The notes under the pieces are model-generated. The model was not told the DNA's origin and searched no databases. It saw only the letters and a list, made by a program, of their open reading frames with translations. A program made the translations under genes and the position numbers. Positions 42,319 through 45,013 of a DNA stretch of 45,013 nt are shown one piece after another. The DNA is from Ignavibacteria bacterium (GTDB lineage Bacteria > Bacteroidota > Ignavibacteria > Tepidaquicellales > Tepidaquicellaceae). Numbering within the stretch: the first letter of the stretch is position 1; every line of letters begins with the position of its first letter. The stretch is taken from the NCBI GenBank assembly GCA_026417495.1, contig JAOADD010000021.1, positions 1 through 45,013 on the forward strand. Reading direction: 5' to 3'.

Positions 42319-44751
42319 ATGATGTATAAATCAATCATGAGAAAATATATTTTATTTTCACTTCTAATATTTATACCAATTCTTAAATCTTACTCGCAAA
42401 ATATAAGTGACATAAAAGGAAAGGTAATAGATATAGAAACAGGTGAGCCAATTAGTAGCGTTTCTGTTTTACTTTATAACAATAAAGAAAATTTTCAGTC
42501 TTCCACAGATGTGGATGGCATTTTTTATATAAAAAAAGTACCAGAGGGAAGTTATATTTTAAAAGTTTCAAGAATTGGATATAAATCAAAAGAAATTGAA
42601 GTAAAAGTATTTAGATACACAGAACAAAATATCATAATAAAACTTGCAACGAATCCAATAGAAACTGAAGAAATAAATGTAACCAGTTATTTATATACAA
42701 AATCAATTAGAAGCATACCATCGCCAATAGAAATAGTAGACAAAGAACAAATATTAAAAACAACATCAAAAACACTCTCAGAAATTATATCAACCAAATC
42801 AGGAATATTCCTCACAAGAGATGGAATTTGGGGAACAGATGTAAATATTAGAGGATTAAGCAAAAACAATATTGTAACAATTATTGACGGAAATAGAATT
42901 GAAACGGCAACAGATTTATCAGCAAGACTTTCAATGTTAGATGTTTCTGATATTGAAAGGGTTGAAATAATTAAAGGTGGCGCATCTACACTTTATGGAA
43001 CAGGAGCAACGGGTGGGGTTGTAAACATTTATACAAAAACACCAGGTTATAACAAGAAAATTTTAGGAGGTTCATTTCAAATTGGATATAATACCGTAAA
43101 TAATAATCCCTCAACAAGGTTATCTATACAAACAAGTAGTAATCGCTATTATTTAAAACTAAGCGGCACTTATTCAAATGCTGGAAATACAAGAACCCCT
43201 TCTGGAATATTGGCAAATAGTCAATACACAGATTATTATCTTACAGCAGTTTTGGGGTTAATTCCCTACTCAAACAATGAATTAAAAATCCAATATCAAA
43301 ACTATTATGCAAAAGATGTTGGAATACCAGGAGGTAGTTCTTTATTTCCACAAAATGCAATTGTTAAATACCCACAGGAAAGAAGGCAATTATATAGTGC
43401 GGAATATAAAATCAATAATGTCACAAGAATATTAAGTTCAATTTCTCTAAAATATTATTATCATTACATTCTACGCGATGTAGAAAACTCTTTGAATCAA
43501 GTAACAATAAAACCCCCAAGTGGAACCACTCCCAAGCAAAGAATAACAGTAACAACAATAACTCCAAGCGGAAGACATTACATAAATGGAATCCAATTGC
43601 AGGGATTATTAAAACCATTTGATAATAACATCTTAATTACTGGCATAGATATATGGAAAAGAACTCTTGACAGCAGAAGAGAGCGTAATCAAAAAATTGA
43701 GGTGTTAAGTTCTGTAGGTGATACTGTATTATCTACTACACTAAAAACTATTGGAGAACGCCCCGTTCCAGAGTCTGATTATTTAAGTGCAGGTACTTAT
43801 TTACAAGATGAAATCATACTTCTAAAAGAGAAATTAAAATTAACTATTGGGGGTAGAATAGATAAAATTAACATAAGCAACAAAAGTTTACTACAACCAT
43901 TGTATGAAATCGTAAATGGAAACTACAACCCCACTCCAACGGGACAGAAATTAATATGGAATGATAAAAATATTTCTACTACTTCATGGAGTGGAAATGT
44001 GAACATTATTTACAGTATTTATAAAGATTTGGACTTAACTTTAAATATTGCACGATCTTTCCGTTCGCCTAATTTAGAAGAAAGATATCAATACATTGAT
44101 CTTGGAAATATTGTAAAATTAGGAAATCCAGAATTAGAATCTGAAAGAGGTTGGTTCTTTGATTTAGGAATAAGAATATGGAGAGGATTTCTAAAATCAA
44201 AAAATCAATCCATTACTTTTACAGGAAATGTTTTTCTAAACCTGTTTAACAATCTTGTTTCAGAGGTACCAACGACATATGAGGGCAGGCAAGCATATAT
44301 AAAAACCAATATTGGAACTGCAAGATTATATGGTTTTGATTTTAACTTCAACTTCAATTTTTATAAATACCTTAACTTTTATCTAATAGCAGCTTATGTC
44401 AGGGGAGAAGATACAGGTAATAATACAAATCTTCCTGCTATTCCACCATTTAATACAAAAGTTGGTTTCCAGGGTTGGATAACTGATTGGTTGAATTTTG
44501 ATTTGAACTCTGTAATATTTTCAAAACAAGATTTAATTGCTCAAGGAGAAATTACCACTCCAGGATATGCAATATTTAACTTATCTTTAAATACAAGTAA
44601 TTTCGATTTACAATATTTTAAGTTAAGAATATTTTCGGGAATAGAAAACATTTTCAATAAAGAATACAGAAACCATCTCTCTACTTTTAGAGGTATAATA
44701 AAGTCAGAGCCAGGTTTTAACTTCTATGCAAAAACCTGTATTGAGTGGTAA
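42319..44751 (+). CDS. TonB-dependent receptor (siderophore/vitamin type) with carboxypeptidase-regulatory-like domain
   Basis: The 810-residue outer-membrane protein has a signal peptide ending near residue 26 (LKSYSQ). A carboxypeptidase regulatory-like domain (about 30-115, with GKVIDIETGEPISSVSVLLY) precedes the plug (about 130-245, with STLYGTGATGGVVNIYTKTP, a common siderophore-receptor stretch). A beta-barrel ends in ...FYAKTCIEW. It starts immediately after the oxidase stop. An alternative start is the ATG at 42337, which leaves a more typical signal peptide beginning MRKYILFS. The ligand may be a siderophore or a vitamin. Confidence 0.93.
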   Translation: MMYKSIMRKYILFSLLIFIPILKSYSQNISDIKGKVIDIETGEPISSVSVLLYNNKENFQSSTDVDGIFYIKKVPEGSYILKVSRIGYKSKEIEVKVFRYTEQNIIIKLATNPIETEEINVTSYLYTKSIRSIPSPIEIVDKEQILKTTSKTLSEIISTKSGIFLTRDGIWGTDVNIRGLSKNNIVTIIDGNRIETATDLSARLSMLDVSDIERVEIIKGGASTLYGTGATGGVVNIYTKTPGYNKKILGGSFQIGYNTVNNNPSTRLSIQTSSNRYYLKLSGTYSNAGNTRTPSGILANSQYTDYYLTAVLGLIPYSNNELKIQYQNYYAKDVGIPGGSSLFPQNAIVKYPQERRQLYSAEYKINNVTRILSSISLKYYYHYILRDVENSLNQVTIKPPSGTTPKQRITVTTITPSGRHYINGIQLQGLLKPFDNNILITGIDIWKRTLDSRRERNQKIEVLSSVGDTVLSTTLKTIGERPVPESDYLSAGTYLQDEIILLKEKLKLTIGGRIDKINISNKSLLQPLYEIVNGNYNPTPTGQKLIWNDKNISTTSWSGNVNIIYSIYKDLDLTLNIARSFRSPNLEERYQYIDLGNIVKLGNPELESERGWFFDLGIRIWRGFLKSKNQSITFTGNVFLNLFNNLVSEVPTTYEGRQAYIKTNIGTARLYGFDFNFNFNFYKYLNFYLIAAYVRGEDTGNNTNLPAIPPFNTKVGFQGWITDWLNFDLNSVIFSKQDLIAQGEITTPGYAIFNLSLNTSNFDLQYFKLRIFSGIENIFNKEYRNHLSTFRGIIKSEPGFNFYAKTCIEW

Positions 44752-44770
44752 TTAGTTTTTATGTAAAAAG

Positions 44771-45013
44771 TTATAGTTTATTTATAAACTTAACAACTTC
44801 TTTATACATATTTTCACCATCAAGTCCAGCTTCCTTAAGAACGCTTTCAGCACTACCACTTCCTAGATAATGCCCTCTCATAAATGGATGTAAAATATGT
44901 TCTCTACCATAATCACTTGTAATCCATCTATACATTGTTGGCTTTGTAAATCCTGTTATACCCATTGCAGATTCAGCAATAGAATGTGGATATATCTTTT
45001 CGCGTTCATCTTT
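44771..45013 (-). CDS. Probable transketolase, C-terminal fragment (gene continues past the window end)
   Basis: The open frame runs to the right edge without a start, so only the last 80 residues are visible. They include ITGFTKPTMYRWITSDYGRE, HPFMRGHYLGSGSAE and EAGLDGENMY near the end. The GSG..E/EAGL pattern resembles the C-terminal domain of transketolase-like enzymes in some bacteria, but the visible part lacks thiamine-diphosphate-binding motifs. The call is therefore tentative. It faces the TonB receptor gene tail to tail across 19 bases. Confidence 0.4.
   Translation of the reverse strand, partial: KDEREKIYPHSIAESAMGITGFTKPTMYRWITSDYGREHILHPFMRGHYLGSGSAESVLKEAGLDGENMYKEVVKFINKL

Noticed and set aside
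1-45013. Mobile elements, prophage, CRISPR array or tRNA genes
   Set aside because: No transposase, integrase, terminal repeats, regular spacers or cloverleaf-type sequences were found by eye; small tRNA-like elements could still be missed without a covariance search.

Overview
The window looks like chromosomal DNA from a low-GC, Gram-negative member of the Bacteroidota/Ignavibacteriota (FCB) group, most like Ignavibacteria. The basis is inference from several marks: a type IX secretion (T9SS) C-terminal domain opening with the SLNQNYPNPFNPTTK-type motif that is common in Ignavibacteria, two TonB-dependent receptors with carboxypeptidase-regulatory-like N-terminal domains, an LptF/LptG-type permease, menaquinone synthesis (MenA), cytochrome bd oxidase, and few Shine-Dalgarno sequences. 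No insertion sequence, prophage, CRISPR array, integrase or tRNA was seen. The genes look vertically inherited and compactly arranged.

Layout. 1-1090: an unusual secreted cysteine-rich protein with metallothionein-like repeats fused to two YHS-like domains, preceded by a long inverted repeat and followed by a terminator. 1091-4280 (+): cydA-cydB plus a sirtuin-type deacylase. 4301-10192 (-): a complete Mrp-type Na+/H+ antiporter operon with mrpA and mrpB fused. 10388-17156 (+): a large outer-membrane protease-propeller-barrel fusion, DNA polymerase III delta, an ECF sigma factor with its likely anti-sigma factor, purS-purQ and a short tatA. 17159-18924 (-): a PhoR/PhoB-like two-component pair. 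18992-21451 (-): an oxidoreductase, the SRP RNA gene and an Lpt permease. 21451-26983 (-): two different Kbl-like alpha-oxoamine synthases, an acyl carrier protein, and sdhB-sdhA without a membrane anchor. 27214-29625 (-): three overlapping genes for an isochorismatase-like hydrolase, a thioredoxin-reductase-like flavoprotein and an RlmN-like radical SAM enzyme. 29795-30943 (-): a lone lipoprotein substrate-binding protein. 31218-35694 (+): a TonB receptor with a T9SS-secreted partner. 35778-36734 (-): menA. 36859-44751 (+): a giant coiled-coil membrane protein, a metallophosphatase, an L-2-hydroxyglutarate oxidase-like protein and a second TonB receptor. 44771-45013 (-): the C-terminus of a probable transketolase.

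How the genes fit together. Much of the window concerns the membrane and energy metabolism: quinone synthesis (menA), electron input (sdhAB), a terminal oxidase (cydAB) and ion-motive-force exchange (Mrp). A second theme is envelope biogenesis and nutrient capture: the Lpt permease, Tat translocase, TonB receptors and T9SS cargo. The best candidate for an undescribed system is the three-gene cluster at 27214-29625. Its radical SAM protein keeps the CxxxCxxC cluster and the RlmN methyl-carrier cysteine, but lacks the second RlmN catalytic cysteine and the N-terminal domain. Its flavoprotein lacks the thioredoxin reductase CxxC. The metallothionein-YHS fusion and the acyl carrier protein next to a Kbl-like synthase are the next most interesting.
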